64,000 bases of DNA, taken from positions 1 to 64,000 of the forward strand of contig CAJBBX010000149.1 in the NCBI GenBank assembly GCA_903951425.1, written 5' to 3'. A program made the position numbers and the translations under genes. Positions 26,364 through 35,895 of the stretch are shown here, in pieces. Numbering within the stretch: position 1 is the first letter of the stretch; every line of letters begins with the position of its first letter. Below the pieces are notes generated by a model. It saw nothing but the letters and a program-made list of their open reading frames with translations, searched no databases and was not told the DNA's origin. The stretch is from an uncultured Chthonomonas sp. GTDB lineage: Bacteria > Armatimonadota > Chthonomonadetes > Chthonomonadales > CAJBBX01.

Positions 26364-26942
26364 ATGCGCTTATTCCTAGCCGTTACGCTGCCACCGGAAC
26401 TGCTGGACGCCATCGAGGCCGCCCAGAAGGGACTGCAGGCCGCCCTGACCGACCCCGGGGTCCGATGGACCAAGCCGGACCAGTTCCACTATACATTGAA
26501 GTTCCTGGGCGAGCAGAAGCTCGAGCGGGTCTACAAGGCCATCGACGTGGCCCGGGCCGTGGGCGATCGGTACCTGCCGTTCGAACTCGCGCTCGGGGGG
26601 CTCGGTTGCTTCCCGAACCTGGAGCGGCCCTCCATCCTCTGGCTCGGCGCCGAGAGGGGCGGCGAGGAGCTCCTGTCGCTGGCCCAGGGACTGGACGCCG
26701 AACTGGCCCGGTACCGGTTCCTGAAAGAGAACAAACCGCCCAAAGCGCACCTGACACTGGCGCGCCTCAAGAGCTACCAGGCCGAGGAGCAGGTCGCGCG
26801 GGCCTTCCCGGCCCTGCCGCCGCCCTCGGTGGGCGCCTTCACCATCACCGACTTCGCACTCATGCAGAGCATCCTGCATCCCACCGGCCCGGTCTATAAG
26901 GTGATCGAGCGCTTCGACCTCCGCGGTCAGGCGTCCCAGTGA
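26364..26942 (+). CDS. thpR: RNA 2',3'-cyclic phosphodiesterase
   Basis: The 192-residue protein has the two HxTx motifs of the 2H phosphoesterase fold: HYTLKFLG and HLTLARLK, with the family opening [12 protein letters not shown]. ThpR opens 2',3'-cyclic phosphates on RNA and can ligate tRNA halves in vitro. It overlaps by a few bases the region just before recA, a common neighbour pairing, so the two are probably cotranscribed. Confidence 0.92.
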   Translation: MRLFLAVTLPPELLDAIEAAQKGLQAALTDPGVRWTKPDQFHYTLKFLGEQKLERVYKAIDVARAVGDRYLPFELALGGLGCFPNLERPSILWLGAERGGEELLSLAQGLDAELARYRFLKENKPPKAHLTLARLKSYQAEEQVARAFPALPPPSVGAFTITDFALMQSILHPTGPVYKVIERFDLRGQASQ

Positions 26943-26971
26943 ACCGGCCCCAAGTCCCGAGAGGAGATCCA

Positions 26972-27982
26972 ATGGATAAGCATAAAGCCCTGGATATGGC
27001 CCTTAGCAACATTGAGAAGCAGTTCGGCAAAGGGGCCATCATGCGCCTGGGAGAGACCACGAAGCTCAACGTGGACGTCATCCCCACGGGCTCCATCACG
27101 CTTGACCTGGCGCTGGGAGTGGGCGGGCTCCCCAGGGGCCGCATCATCGAGATCTTCGGCACGGAGAGCTCCGGCAAGACCACCCTCTCGTTGCAGGTGG
27201 TTGCCGAGGCCCAGAAGCTGGGCGGCGTCTGCGCCTTCGTCGATGCCGAGCATGCGCTGGACCCCGAGTACGCCAAGCGCCTGGGCGTCAACATCGACGA
27301 GCTCTACGTCTCGCAGCCGAACAGCGGCGAGGAGGCCCTGGAGATCATGGATTACCTGATCCGCTCCAGCGCCATCGACGTGGTCGTGCTCGACTCGGTG
27401 GCCGCCCTGGTGCCCAAGGCCGAGATCGAGGGCGAGATGGGCGACAGCCACATGGGATTGCAGGCCCGCCTCATGTCGCAGGCCATGCGCAAGATCGCCG
27501 GCAACCTGAGCCGGGCCAACTGCGCCTGCATCTTCATCAACCAGATCCGGGAGAAGATCGGCGTCATGTTCGGCAACCCGGAGACCACTCCCGGTGGCCG
27601 GGCCCTGAAGTTCTGGGCCAGCGTGCGGCTGGACGTGCGGCGCACCGAGACCGTGAAGTCCGGGGCTGACGTCATCGGCGCCAAGACCAAGGTGAAGGTG
27701 GTGAAGAATAAGGTGGCTCCGCCCTTCCGCGTGGCCGAGTTCGACATCCTCTTCGGCAAGGGCATCAGCAAGTCCGGCGGCATCCTCGACCTGGGCGTGG
27801 AGATGGGCCTCATCGGCAAGAGCGGCGCCTACTTCAGCTACGGCGAGACCCGCATCGGCCAGGGGCGCGAGAACGCACGCAACTACCTGGATGAGAACCC
27901 CGACGTCATGAAGGAGATCGAGGACAAGATCCGCGCGTCCGCCAGCATCCCGGTCGCCACGCCGAACACGGCGAACGAGTAG
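26972..27982 (+). CDS. recA: Recombinase RecA
   Basis: The start at 26972 follows GAGGAGATCCA and gives [21 protein letters not shown], the standard N-terminus; 336 residues. Walker A is GTESSGKTT (63-71), with Thr where most RecA proteins have Pro. The Walker B region [19 protein letters not shown], loop 2 [21 protein letters not shown] and the C-terminal [19 protein letters not shown] are all present. It drives homologous recombination and the SOS response. No LexA-type operator was identified before thpR or recA. Confidence 0.97.
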   Translation: MDKHKALDMALSNIEKQFGKGAIMRLGETTKLNVDVIPTGSITLDLALGVGGLPRGRIIEIFGTESSGKTTLSLQVVAEAQKLGGVCAFVDAEHALDPEYAKRLGVNIDELYVSQPNSGEEALEIMDYLIRSSAIDVVVLDSVAALVPKAEIEGEMGDSHMGLQARLMSQAMRKIAGNLSRANCACIFINQIREKIGVMFGNPETTPGGRALKFWASVRLDVRRTETVKSGADVIGAKTKVKVVKNKVAPPFRVAEFDILFGKGISKSGGILDLGVEMGLIGKSGAYFSYGETRIGQGRENARNYLDENPDVMKEIEDKIRASASIPVATPNTANE

Positions 27983-28008
27983 CGACGGGAGGGCCCACCG
28001 AGGCCGCC

Positions 28009-28983
28009 ATGCTCACCATCACCGCGCTCACGGGACCGGGCGTCGGCGGCCCGGCGCCCTTCGCCACGCCGGAGGAGGCGGCCGCCGGCGCCGCCTCCGC
28101 GCCGGTCTGGATCGACATCCGCGACCCTGATCAGGCGGACCTTGATGCGCTGGACCGCGCCTTCGCCTTCCACCCGCTGGCGCTGGAGGATGTGCTCAAG
28201 CAGCACCAGAGGCCCAAGGTAGACGTCTACGGCGACCACCTCTTCGTCGCCGTGCGCTACTGGGAGGCCGCCGACCGAGCCGACGGCCTCCGCGAATCCA
28301 CCCGCGAGATCGACATCTTCCTGCGGGCCGATGCCATCGTCACCCTCTCCTACGACGGTTGCGCGCCCCTCCGCGAACTCGCGGGCCGCGTCCGCAATCG
28401 TCGCACCGTCGCCAAGCTCACGCCCGGCGTGCTGCTATACGAGCTACTCGACGCCGTCATGGACGGCTACTTCCCGGTGCTGGACGCCCTGGATAGCCGC
28501 ATCGACGCCGTGGAGGACGCCGTCTTCGACGACGCCGTCGCCTTCGATCCGAAGCCCGCGCTGCACCTCAAGAAGGAGCTGCTCGTCCTGCGCCAGGCCG
28601 TAAGCCCCCTGCGCGACGTGCTCAACGAGCTACTCCGCGGACGCGACGACCTGGTGCCCGAGCCGGTCCACGTCTTCCTGCAGGATGTCTACGACCATGC
28701 CCTGCGGCTGACCGAGCAGATCGACCTGCACCGCGATATCCTCTCGGGCGCGCTGGACGCCGCCGTGGCCCAGGCAGGCAACCGCATGAACCAGGTGATG
28801 AAGACCCTCACGGTCGTCTCCACGGTGCTCATGTCGGCATCGCTGATCGCCGGCATCTACGGCATGAACTTCCAGCATATGCCCGAGCTCGCCCAGCCCT
28901 ATGGCTACCCGGCGGCGCTGTCGGCCATGGTGGTCGTCGCCCTCTGCCTGCTGGCCGTCTTCCGCAGGCTCCGTTTCATGTAA
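28009..28983 (+). CDS. corA: CorA-type magnesium/cobalt transporter
   Basis: The 324-residue protein has an acidic cytoplasmic N-terminal domain and two C-terminal membrane helices; the signature YGMNF occurs after the first (STVLMSASLIAGIYGMNF). The second helix ends at RRLRFM. It is a pentameric Mg2+ channel of the inner membrane by family. It begins 26 bp after recA. Confidence 0.93.
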   Translation: MLTITALTGPGVGGPAPFATPEEAAAGAASAPVWIDIRDPDQADLDALDRAFAFHPLALEDVLKQHQRPKVDVYGDHLFVAVRYWEAADRADGLRESTREIDIFLRADAIVTLSYDGCAPLRELAGRVRNRRTVAKLTPGVLLYELLDAVMDGYFPVLDALDSRIDAVEDAVFDDAVAFDPKPALHLKKELLVLRQAVSPLRDVLNELLRGRDDLVPEPVHVFLQDVYDHALRLTEQIDLHRDILSGALDAAVAQAGNRMNQVMKTLTVVSTVLMSASLIAGIYGMNFQHMPELAQPYGYPAALSAMVVVALCLLAVFRRLRFM

Positions 28984-29024
28984 ACCCACCGGGCGGCCGC
29001 GCCGCTCATCGAAAGGAACCCCCC

Positions 29025-29864
29025 ATGCGAATCGCCATCATCCCAACCACCGGCGGGTCCGACCCCTACGAGGGCATGCGCACCGCCGTCGACCTCGGCG
29101 TCGAGGGCGTCCACCCGCCCGCCGGCGGCGGCGGGCTCGATCTGGAGGCCAAGAGCAGCGCCCAGCGGGCCGAGGTCCTGCGCCGCGTGCGGGAGATGGG
29201 CCTGGAGGTCTCCGCGCTCATCGGCTGGGGCGGGAACGTCGACTTCGGCGAGGACCACAACTATTCCGAGAACATCGAGTGGGGCAAGCGGCTCAACGAG
29301 ACCGCGGTGGACGTGGCCGGCGGGCTCTGGATGGCCCACGTGGGCATCATGCCCGACGGCCCGGAGTCGCCCAAGTGGCAGCGCTTCGTCGACGCCCTGG
29401 GCGCCCTGGCCGAGCATGGCGAGAAGGTCGGCGCCGTGCTGGCGCTTGAGACCGGCCCCGAGCCGCCCTGCGTCTTCCGCCGCATGATCGAGCAGATCGG
29501 GAGCACAGCCCTCCGCGTCAACTTCGACCCGGCCAACCTGCTCCTCTGGCCCACGCACATCGCCAAGGCCCACGGCGTGCCCTTCGACTATGACGCCGCC
29601 ATGGCCGACTTCGAGCCGGTGCAGGGCCTCCGCACGCTCATCCCCTACGTGGCGCACGTCCACGCCAAAGACTCCTACCTCCACCGCGACGAGAGCTGCG
29701 AGGAGGTGCCACTGGGGTCCGGCATGACAAACTGGCCGGTCCTCCACAGCATCTTCAAGGAGAACGGCTACACCGGCTTCTACGCCATCGAGCGCGAGTG
29801 CGGCGACGACGCCATGGGCGACGTGGCGCGCGCCGTGAAGTACCTGCGCAGCTTGGACGGGTAG
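29025..29864 (+). CDS. Sugar phosphate isomerase/epimerase family protein
   Basis: AAAGGAACC precedes the ATG. The 279-residue protein has a xylose-isomerase-like TIM barrel: LGVEGVHPPAGGGG, VLALETGPEP (metal Glu candidate), RVNFDPANLLLWP (Asp), VAHVHAKDSYLH (His) and FYAIERECGDD (Glu). These are the metal-ligand positions of the family. It likely isomerises or epimerises a sugar or sugar acid in the cytoplasm. It precedes a secreted glycosidase-like gene by 44 bp and may share its transcript. Confidence 0.88.
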   Translation: MRIAIIPTTGGSDPYEGMRTAVDLGVEGVHPPAGGGGLDLEAKSSAQRAEVLRRVREMGLEVSALIGWGGNVDFGEDHNYSENIEWGKRLNETAVDVAGGLWMAHVGIMPDGPESPKWQRFVDALGALAEHGEKVGAVLALETGPEPPCVFRRMIEQIGSTALRVNFDPANLLLWPTHIAKAHGVPFDYDAAMADFEPVQGLRTLIPYVAHVHAKDSYLHRDESCEEVPLGSGMTNWPVLHSIFKENGYTGFYAIERECGDDAMGDVARAVKYLRSLDG

Positions 29865-29908
29865 GCCGTCGGCGTCCTGCGCCCTATCACAACGTAACGG
29901 AGGGGACC

Positions 29909-32125
29909 ATGCCGCGAGCTGGATCGCTTGTCGCCCAGATGGCGTGCGCCGTCGGACTGGCGGTCGCCCTCGCGCCGGTCGCCTCCGTCGGAGGAGTTCG
30001 CATGCCCGAGGCCGTGCCTGACGACTTCGTCCGCTTCATCGTGCCCGGCCACGAGCGCGAGACGGGCTCGTTGCGCTCGCTCTACTGGCTCCACTACCGG
30101 CCTGCGGGGCCGCTGATCCCGCTCTGGGACGAGTGGATGCCCAACGCCACGCTCTGGCCCGCCCGCACCGCCGACGGCTCGCTGGGCGCCATGCGGAGCC
30201 GGTGGGTCGAGGCCCTGGCCGGCCGGACCATCAACGCCGAAGGCTATGTGAACACCCACCAGCACGACGGCCCCGCCCATGCCGAGGGGTGGCCCTTCCC
30301 GCGCTGGATGGAGGCCGGCGGCGTGGGCTGGCACTTCCGAGGCACCGGCGTGCCGGGCTACGACGCGCCGCTGGTGACGCCCGAGAAGTGGAAGCCGACC
30401 GGCGCCCGCGGCGGCGAGGTGAACGAGCGGGGCTGGGTGGTCGACCTCACCGAGGCCGGCGCTTCGCTCCAGACGCCCCCGTTCGAGATGCCCGCCCGCA
30501 ACGGCCCCTGGCTCCGGCTCAACTGGTGGGCCGAGGGGCTCGGCAGGGCCAACTGCTGCGTGGAGTGGACCACCCGCGAGAAGCCCGAGTTCGGTCCGGA
30601 CCGGCGCTTCTACTTCGCTGCGGCGGGCTCCGACGGCCACGACGTCGCCCACATGCCCATGGGCGGCGCCGGCGGCAAGATGGAGACTGTGCGCGCCGAG
30701 ACGCGTACCATGATCCCCGTCCATCGCGCGCCGGGCTGGACGGGCGTCATCACCGGCCTGCGCATCCGCTTCGACAACCCGGCGGCGGCGCGCGTGGTCA
30801 TCAAGTCATTCCACACCGCCTGCGACACGCGCCACTCCATCAACAACCCCAACTTCGTGCGCGGCGTCTGCGACACCTTCGCCTGGTCGCGGGACCTGAG
30901 CTTCCTGCGCGACCAGATCGGCCGGGTTCGTAGCGCCATGCGCTTCACCATGCGCGAGTTCGACACGCGGAAGCGCAACTGCATGTACACCACCTGGCCC
31001 GGCCACGAAGGCCGCAGCGGCGTGCGGCGGACACCAGAGGGCGGCAAGCGGATCGTGCCGGGCGAGGGGATCGGCAGCAACTACTGGGACCTGCTCCCCT
31101 TCGGCGGCGAGGACGCGCTGGCCACCATCTACTACTACGACGCCGTGCTCGACCTGGCCACCTTGGAGGAGCAGATCACCGCCCATCCCGAGTGGGGCGT
31201 GGCGACCGGCGCCGACGCCTACGATCCCGCCGACCTGCGGGCGCACGCCAAGGCGGTGCGGGCCTATGGGACGAAGCGCTTCTGGAACGAGAAGACCGGG
31301 CGCTTCGGCACCGTGGACCTCGACGGCGCGATGCACGACTATGGGTGGACCTTCCTCAACAACGAGGCCGTCGCCTACGGCTTCGCCACGGATCGGCAGG
31401 CTCGCAGTATCCGCGACTGGATCAGCGGGCGCCGAACGGTGGCAGGAGACACCTCCACCGGAGCCGACATCTACCACTGGCGCTTCGGGCCTCGCGCCTC
31501 CACTCGGCGCAACCTGGACTACTACTTCTGGGCCTGGTCGAGCCCGGAGAGCATTCCCTGGGGCTACCAGGTGCAGGACGGCGGCGCCGTGCTGGGCTGG
31601 TCCTACCACGACCTGATGTGCCGCCTGCGGGTCGACGGCCCCGATGACGCATGGAAGCGGCTGCAGGAGATCCTGGGCTGGTTCGACGAGACGCAGGCCG
31701 ACGGCGGCTACCGGGCCTACTACGCCCGCGACCACGCCCGTGGCACCATGCAGGGCGCCAACGTCGCCGGAGGGCTAGGCATCGACAACGAGTTCTTCGA
31801 GAGCGTGCTCGTGCCGCAGGTGATGCTCTACGGCTTCATGGGCCTGGATCCCACGGCAGAGGGGCTGCGCCTGCGTCCTCGCCTGCCCAGGGCCTGGCCG
31901 GAGCTGCGAATCACCCAGGTCCACCTCCACGACCAAGTGCTCGACCTGACCGCCCGGGCCGACGGCACGATCACGATCACGGCGGACAAGTCGCCCGACC
32001 TGCCGCTGGTGATCGACCTGCCCGAAGGCGCCTGGCGCACCGACGCACCCAGCGCCGTGATCAAGGGCCGGCGCGTGACCCTGAGGACGATGTCGGGCCC
32101 GGTGACCCTGACGCCCGTGAGGTGA
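29909..32125 (+). CDS. Secreted six-hairpin glycosidase-like protein
   Basis: The start at 29909 has GGAGGGG 3 nt upstream, followed by a signal peptide (MPRAGSLVAQMACAVGLAVALAPVAS); 739 residues. A beta-sandwich N-terminal domain (about 150-330) precedes an (alpha/alpha)6 barrel with GEGIGSNYWDLLPFGGEDAL, GWTFLNNEAVAYGFA and QADGGYRAYYAR. The C-terminal beta-domain (GLRLRPRLPRAWPELRI) is typical of GH65/78/94-like proteins. It probably acts on glycans outside the cytoplasmic membrane; the bond cleaved is unknown. Confidence 0.8.
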   Translation: MPRAGSLVAQMACAVGLAVALAPVASVGGVRMPEAVPDDFVRFIVPGHERETGSLRSLYWLHYRPAGPLIPLWDEWMPNATLWPARTADGSLGAMRSRWVEALAGRTINAEGYVNTHQHDGPAHAEGWPFPRWMEAGGVGWHFRGTGVPGYDAPLVTPEKWKPTGARGGEVNERGWVVDLTEAGASLQTPPFEMPARNGPWLRLNWWAEGLGRANCCVEWTTREKPEFGPDRRFYFAAAGSDGHDVAHMPMGGAGGKMETVRAETRTMIPVHRAPGWTGVITGLRIRFDNPAAARVVIKSFHTACDTRHSINNPNFVRGVCDTFAWSRDLSFLRDQIGRVRSAMRFTMREFDTRKRNCMYTTWPGHEGRSGVRRTPEGGKRIVPGEGIGSNYWDLLPFGGEDALATIYYYDAVLDLATLEEQITAHPEWGVATGADAYDPADLRAHAKAVRAYGTKRFWNEKTGRFGTVDLDGAMHDYGWTFLNNEAVAYGFATDRQARSIRDWISGRRTVAGDTSTGADIYHWRFGPRASTRRNLDYYFWAWSSPESIPWGYQVQDGGAVLGWSYHDLMCRLRVDGPDDAWKRLQEILGWFDETQADGGYRAYYARDHARGTMQGANVAGGLGIDNEFFESVLVPQVMLYGFMGLDPTAEGLRLRPRLPRAWPELRITQVHLHDQVLDLTARADGTITITADKSPDLPLVIDLPEGAWRTDAPSAVIKGRRVTLRTMSGPVTLTPVR

Positions 32126-32151
32126 TGGGGTTGCGGCAGGGAGGAGGAGTG

Positions 32152-32760
32152 ATGCGGATCGGAAGGGCGACACGTGGGTGGGCGAAAGCGGTGGCGCTCC
32201 TCGCCATCTCAGCCATGGCCCTGCCCGCCACCGCCGGTCCGCCGGCCGACGGCAACCCGCTGGCGGGCTCCGAGCCGCCGATCATCGCGATCTGGCAGGA
32301 GAGTGCGGGCTTCGGACCGATGGGGTGGGAGCCCTGCCTGCGGGCTGCTGTCTGGGCCGATGGGCGCGCCGTGTTCGGCAAGGACCCGAAGAGCTGGGGG
32401 CGCGGCCTGCTGGTCGGCCGCATCGCCGCGCCGCGCCTAGCGCAGCTCCGCCGGGATCTCCGCGCCACCGGCGTCTTCGCGCTGAAGGGCTCGGCCTACC
32501 TGGTGCCCGATGCCGAGGTAGACTGCATCTCGCTGCGGTTCGACGGCCTGAAGCAGACCCTCTACTGGGACGAGGTCGAGTCGCCGAGCTACGGGGCCAA
32601 CTCGCGGCCGACGCCCAACTATCTCGCCCTGAAGAAGGCCTGGCGCACGGTTAACAAGCTCGTGGTTGACGCGCTACCCCAACAAGCGGCTCCGCTACCC
32701 GGCCGGTTCAAGCAGCCGCCGCGCTCGTGGTATGCGAAGAGGGCGATCCAGTCGAACTGA
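32152..32760 (+). CDS. Secreted protein of unknown function
   Basis: GAGGAGGAGTG precedes the ATG. The 202-residue product has a signal peptide (MRIGRATRGWAKAVALLAISAMALPATAG). The mature part has WQESAGFGPMGWEPCLRAAVWADGRAVF and a pattern of short strands (in parts: IIAIWQESAGF, VDCISLRFDGL, TLYWDEV). No family was recognised. It sits between two secreted helical-toroid proteins and is likely cotranscribed with them. Confidence 0.75.
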   Translation: MRIGRATRGWAKAVALLAISAMALPATAGPPADGNPLAGSEPPIIAIWQESAGFGPMGWEPCLRAAVWADGRAVFGKDPKSWGRGLLVGRIAAPRLAQLRRDLRATGVFALKGSAYLVPDAEVDCISLRFDGLKQTLYWDEVESPSYGANSRPTPNYLALKKAWRTVNKLVVDALPQQAAPLPGRFKQPPRSWYAKRAIQSN

Positions 32761-32796
32761 TGGGTCTGCCGCCTGGACCCTGAGGAAGGAGATTCG

Positions 32797-34497
32797 GTGC
32801 GCATCGCTTCCGCCGTCGCATGCTCGGTCACCTATTGCATGCTCTTGTCGTGCGGCGCCATGCCCGCACAGGCCGGGCCCACGCCGGCGGGGTCCGGCGA
32901 CCGGAACGCCATCCGGCTGGACGGGCGGGCGTTCCGCACCGTCAGCGCACTCTGGTACTGCCCGCCGATGGAGAAGCCGAAGGCCGGCCCCGACCGGGTC
33001 CTCGCGCACTTTCCCGTGGAGGCTCTTCTGGGCGACATGACCGCGAAGCGGCGGCCGCGTGACCTGCGCGTGATCGACGGCCAGGGGCGCCGGCACCCCT
33101 TCTGCGTCCTTCGGCAGGGCATCCCCGTGAAGCAGGGCGACCGGCTCCGCGCAGGCGACAGCCTCTGCGTCGGCTACCTGCACGATACCGACACGCCGCT
33201 TAACCTGGCGCTCTTCCTGCTCAGCGGCGGCGGGAGCCTGCCGGAGGCGGCGGAGTACGGGCCGCCGGCCGGCGCCTACGAGATGCGGTCCCTCTCCTAC
33301 ACCGCGAACGACTGGCAGCGCGGGCTCCTCGACACCACCGGCCCGGTGGACCTGCGGCGGCCCGCGGCGCGCATCCAGCTCGACCTGGTCTACTCGGCGC
33401 GCTGGAACCTCTGGTACGAGTTCGCGCACTGGACGCAGATGCCCGTAGCCCTCACGGCCGTGCCGCCCATGCTGGCTGCGCCGCTCAACATGCTGACCGA
33501 GCGCACCCACTTCAACATGGACGACGTGCCCAGGTTCCCGCTCTACTACCTCCGCACCTACCGAGCGACGCGTGACCCCGATGACCTCCGGCGCGCCCGG
33601 CAGGGCCTGCAGGTAGTCATCGATTACACCCGGCCCGACGGCACGATGCCCTACATGCTGGCCCCGTGGAATGGGAAGCACGCGCCGCCGGGGCAGCAGG
33701 TCGACACGTACCACAGCATGCGGGCCATGGCCGAGGGGATCCCGGCCTTCCGGCACGACAAGGCCTTCGCTGACGAACTGAGGGCTGAGTACGATCTGCT
33801 CCGATCCTTCGTCTACCAGAAGCTATCGAGCGGCCTTTTCTTCGGTCGGGCCAGCGCCAACGGGGCCGTCATCGAGGCGGTGTACAACCGCTGGCTCGAC
33901 ACCAGGGCCGCGCGGGAGATGCAGGACATCCGCACGCTGGCCGACGCCATCCTGACCCCCGAGGGGCGCGCGCAGATGAGCGACTTCGGCGAGAACATGA
34001 CCTGGGCGGCCCTCGGCCTGGCGCACGCCTACCAGGCGACCAAGGACGCGAAGTACCTGCGCGAGGCCGACCTGTGGCTGGACAAAGTCGTGGTCCCGTC
34101 GCTCAAGCTGGACCGGCGCTACTACGCGGCGCTGCCGGACCTGAAGCCCTCGGGCCCGGCCTACGGGGAGAACCCGCTCTCCATCTGGTACCACACCGAC
34201 GCCCTGCTCACGCTCTACCGTTACACGGGCAACAAGCGGTACTACGACCTGGCCGTCTGGGTCTACGGCGACTACTACGACCTGAAGCGCTACGGCGAGA
34301 GATCGGGCGCCCGGATCGTCGATACCGGCGACCCCGAGACCGAGTGCTGGGGCGCGCCCTGCGCCGAGGACGCCCTGCGTGTCATCGCCAAGTACCTCTG
34401 GCAGCGGCAGTACCCGTCGGTCTACGCCGATGCTCGGGCCCGGCGCGACGACAGGACGGGCCCCGCCGGTACAGCGTCGCCGATCCAGCCTGACTGA
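32797..34497 (+). CDS. Secreted (alpha/alpha)-toroid protein, glycosidase-like
   Basis: A GTG start at 32797 has AAGGAG 6 nt upstream. The 566-residue product has a signal peptide (VTYCMLLSCGAMPAQAG). A short beta domain (about 40-150) is followed by a helical repeat region with DVPRFPLYYLRTYRATRDPDDL, MTWAALGLAHAYQATKDAKY and IWYHTDALLTLYRYTGNKRYYDLA, typical of (alpha/alpha)6 glycosidase or lyase toroids. Catalytic residues are not assignable. It continues the row of secreted carbohydrate-related genes from 29909. Confidence 0.75.
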   Translation: MRIASAVACSVTYCMLLSCGAMPAQAGPTPAGSGDRNAIRLDGRAFRTVSALWYCPPMEKPKAGPDRVLAHFPVEALLGDMTAKRRPRDLRVIDGQGRRHPFCVLRQGIPVKQGDRLRAGDSLCVGYLHDTDTPLNLALFLLSGGGSLPEAAEYGPPAGAYEMRSLSYTANDWQRGLLDTTGPVDLRRPAARIQLDLVYSARWNLWYEFAHWTQMPVALTAVPPMLAAPLNMLTERTHFNMDDVPRFPLYYLRTYRATRDPDDLRRARQGLQVVIDYTRPDGTMPYMLAPWNGKHAPPGQQVDTYHSMRAMAEGIPAFRHDKAFADELRAEYDLLRSFVYQKLSSGLFFGRASANGAVIEAVYNRWLDTRAAREMQDIRTLADAILTPEGRAQMSDFGENMTWAALGLAHAYQATKDAKYLREADLWLDKVVVPSLKLDRRYYAALPDLKPSGPAYGENPLSIWYHTDALLTLYRYTGNKRYYDLAVWVYGDYYDLKRYGERSGARIVDTGDPETECWGAPCAEDALRVIAKYLWQRQYPSVYADARARRDDRTGPAGTASPIQPD

Positions 34498-34612
34498 ACT
34501 ACGCGTAACTCCCGGCACTGATTGGGCCGTTCGGCCCATGTTCGCGCCGCGGATCCCGCCCACCATGGTACGAGTAAGTGATGCGACACACATCAGGACA
34601 GGGGGCGCTGCA

Positions 34613-35155
34613 ATGCAATCACGAAGCTTGGGTCTGGTCGCGACGGTGGCGGTACTGATAGGGCTCGGCTCGACGGCGCAGGCCGCCGGTCGCGCCGGGG
34701 AGCCGGCCAAGGTGCGGGTCGGCGTTTACGACAATCGGGCCATTGCCATCGCGTGCGCCATGGCCGGAATGGGGCCCGTCAAGGCCATGAGGGCCAAGAT
34801 GGCTGAGTATGATGCCGCCAAGAAGGCCGGGAACACCGCCAGGGCGAACGAGCTCGAGACCTGGGGCAAGAACCAGCAGCGGCTCATGCACTTCCAGGGC
34901 TTTGGCCACGTGCCGGTCGGCGACCTGCTCGAGCCCATCAAGGCCCAGCTTGCGCAGTTGGCCCGGGCCAAGGGCCTGGCGGTCATCGCCATGGAGTGCG
35001 ACTTCACCGGCACCAACGTCGAGGTGGTGGACGTGACCGACGCCATTGTCGAGCTCTACAAGCCCACCGACCGCACCCGCAAGGTCGTAGCCGAGATGAG
35101 GGCCGTCAAGCCGGCATCGCTGCTCGAACTGGCCGACATGCCGGCCGAGAAGTAG
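34613..35155 (+). CDS. Small secreted protein, distantly OmpH-like
   Basis: The ATG at 34613 opens a signal peptide (MQSRSLGLVATVAVLIGLGSTAQAAG); 180 residues. The mature part begins KVRVGVYDNRAIAIA, has a helical stretch (MRAKMAEYDAAKKAGNTARANELE) and then ends with a strand-helix part (LAVIAMECDFTGTNVEVVDVTDAIVELY). The layout, a strand, long helices and a final strand, recalls periplasmic OmpH/Skp chaperones, but the match is weak and no function is claimed. Confidence 0.65.
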   Translation: MQSRSLGLVATVAVLIGLGSTAQAAGRAGEPAKVRVGVYDNRAIAIACAMAGMGPVKAMRAKMAEYDAAKKAGNTARANELETWGKNQQRLMHFQGFGHVPVGDLLEPIKAQLAQLARAKGLAVIAMECDFTGTNVEVVDVTDAIVELYKPTDRTRKVVAEMRAVKPASLLELADMPAEK

Positions 35156-35159
35156 CATC

Positions 35160-35204
35160 ATGCCCGGAGGTGTTCGGAGCCGGGCCGGCCGGCGCCCCGG
35201 GCAT
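35160..35204. terminator. Bidirectional terminator-like inverted repeat
   Basis: ATGCCCGG (35160-35167) and CCGGGCAT (35197-35204) form a stem around a GC-rich loop that itself contains the palindrome GGCCGGCC. It sits exactly between two convergent genes, starting 5 bp past one stop and touching the other stop. Confidence 0.5.
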
Positions 35205-35797
35205 CATGGCGCTGTGGGTCCGATCGACCGAGTTGAGGATTGGGCGACGGGGCGGGTGTCGCCGGTGTCGGCCAGCCGCTGATAGGCCAGCGCCGCCAGT
35301 ACGATGACGGCAGATAGCAGGAGGGACGGCCAGATGTCCAACACCCTCCTGCCGACCCGTCGGGCAGCGTGCTTCGTCGTCGCGTCCTCGTCCGCCGGCG
35401 GGCCGTCGGTAGCCGGCTCAGGCGCGCGGCCACGCCAGACGCGCACGGCCCAGAGCGACAGCAGCCAGCCGACGATGCCGTACGCCGCGAACTGGCCCGC
35501 GCCGTAGCTTGTGCTGGTCGGCCCGTTCACGGCCGGGTTGCCCGGCAGGTAGCGGATGCGGATGCTGTGGCCGGGCGCATCACGCGTGCCGAGGGACGTG
35601 CCGTGCGCCACGGTCCTGTCCGGCGTTGTGAACCGGTACTTGGCGAATGCCGTGTTGCGCCGGGAGGAGATCGCCGACGCCGCGTACATCTCCGCCGTCG
35701 TCTCCACACCCCAGAGGCGCAGGGCGATCACCTGAGTGCCGGACAGCCATACCACCCAGCTACAGACGCAGATCAGCAGGCAATGGACGATGCGCAT
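35204..35797 (-). CDS. DUF3592-like membrane protein
   Basis: GGAGG lies 4 nt before the ATG at 35797. The 197-residue protein has an N-terminal membrane helix (MRIVHCLLICVCSWVVWLSG), an outer domain with AFAKYRFTTPDRTVAHGTS and IRIRYLPGNPAVNGP, a second helix (YGIVGWLLSLWAVRVWRG) and a third near the C-terminus (LLLSAVIVLAALAYQRLA). The Y-x-F and V-x-Y-x-P-x-NP pattern is that of DUF3592 proteins. Their role is unknown. Confidence 0.7.
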   Translation of the reverse strand: MRIVHCLLICVCSWVVWLSGTQVIALRLWGVETTAEMYAASAISSRRNTAFAKYRFTTPDRTVAHGTSLGTRDAPGHSIRIRYLPGNPAVNGPTSTSYGAGQFAAYGIVGWLLSLWAVRVWRGRAPEPATDGPPADEDATTKHAARRVGRRVLDIWPSLLLSAVIVLAALAYQRLADTGDTRPVAQSSTRSIGPTAP

Positions 35798-35895
35798 GGG
35801 ACCTCCAAGGGTGCAACAGCGACTGTAGTGCGCCGGGCTTGACGACCAGGGCGGTACGGCCGGCCACCGCTCCGCCCTGATCCTCGGCGGTAGGC

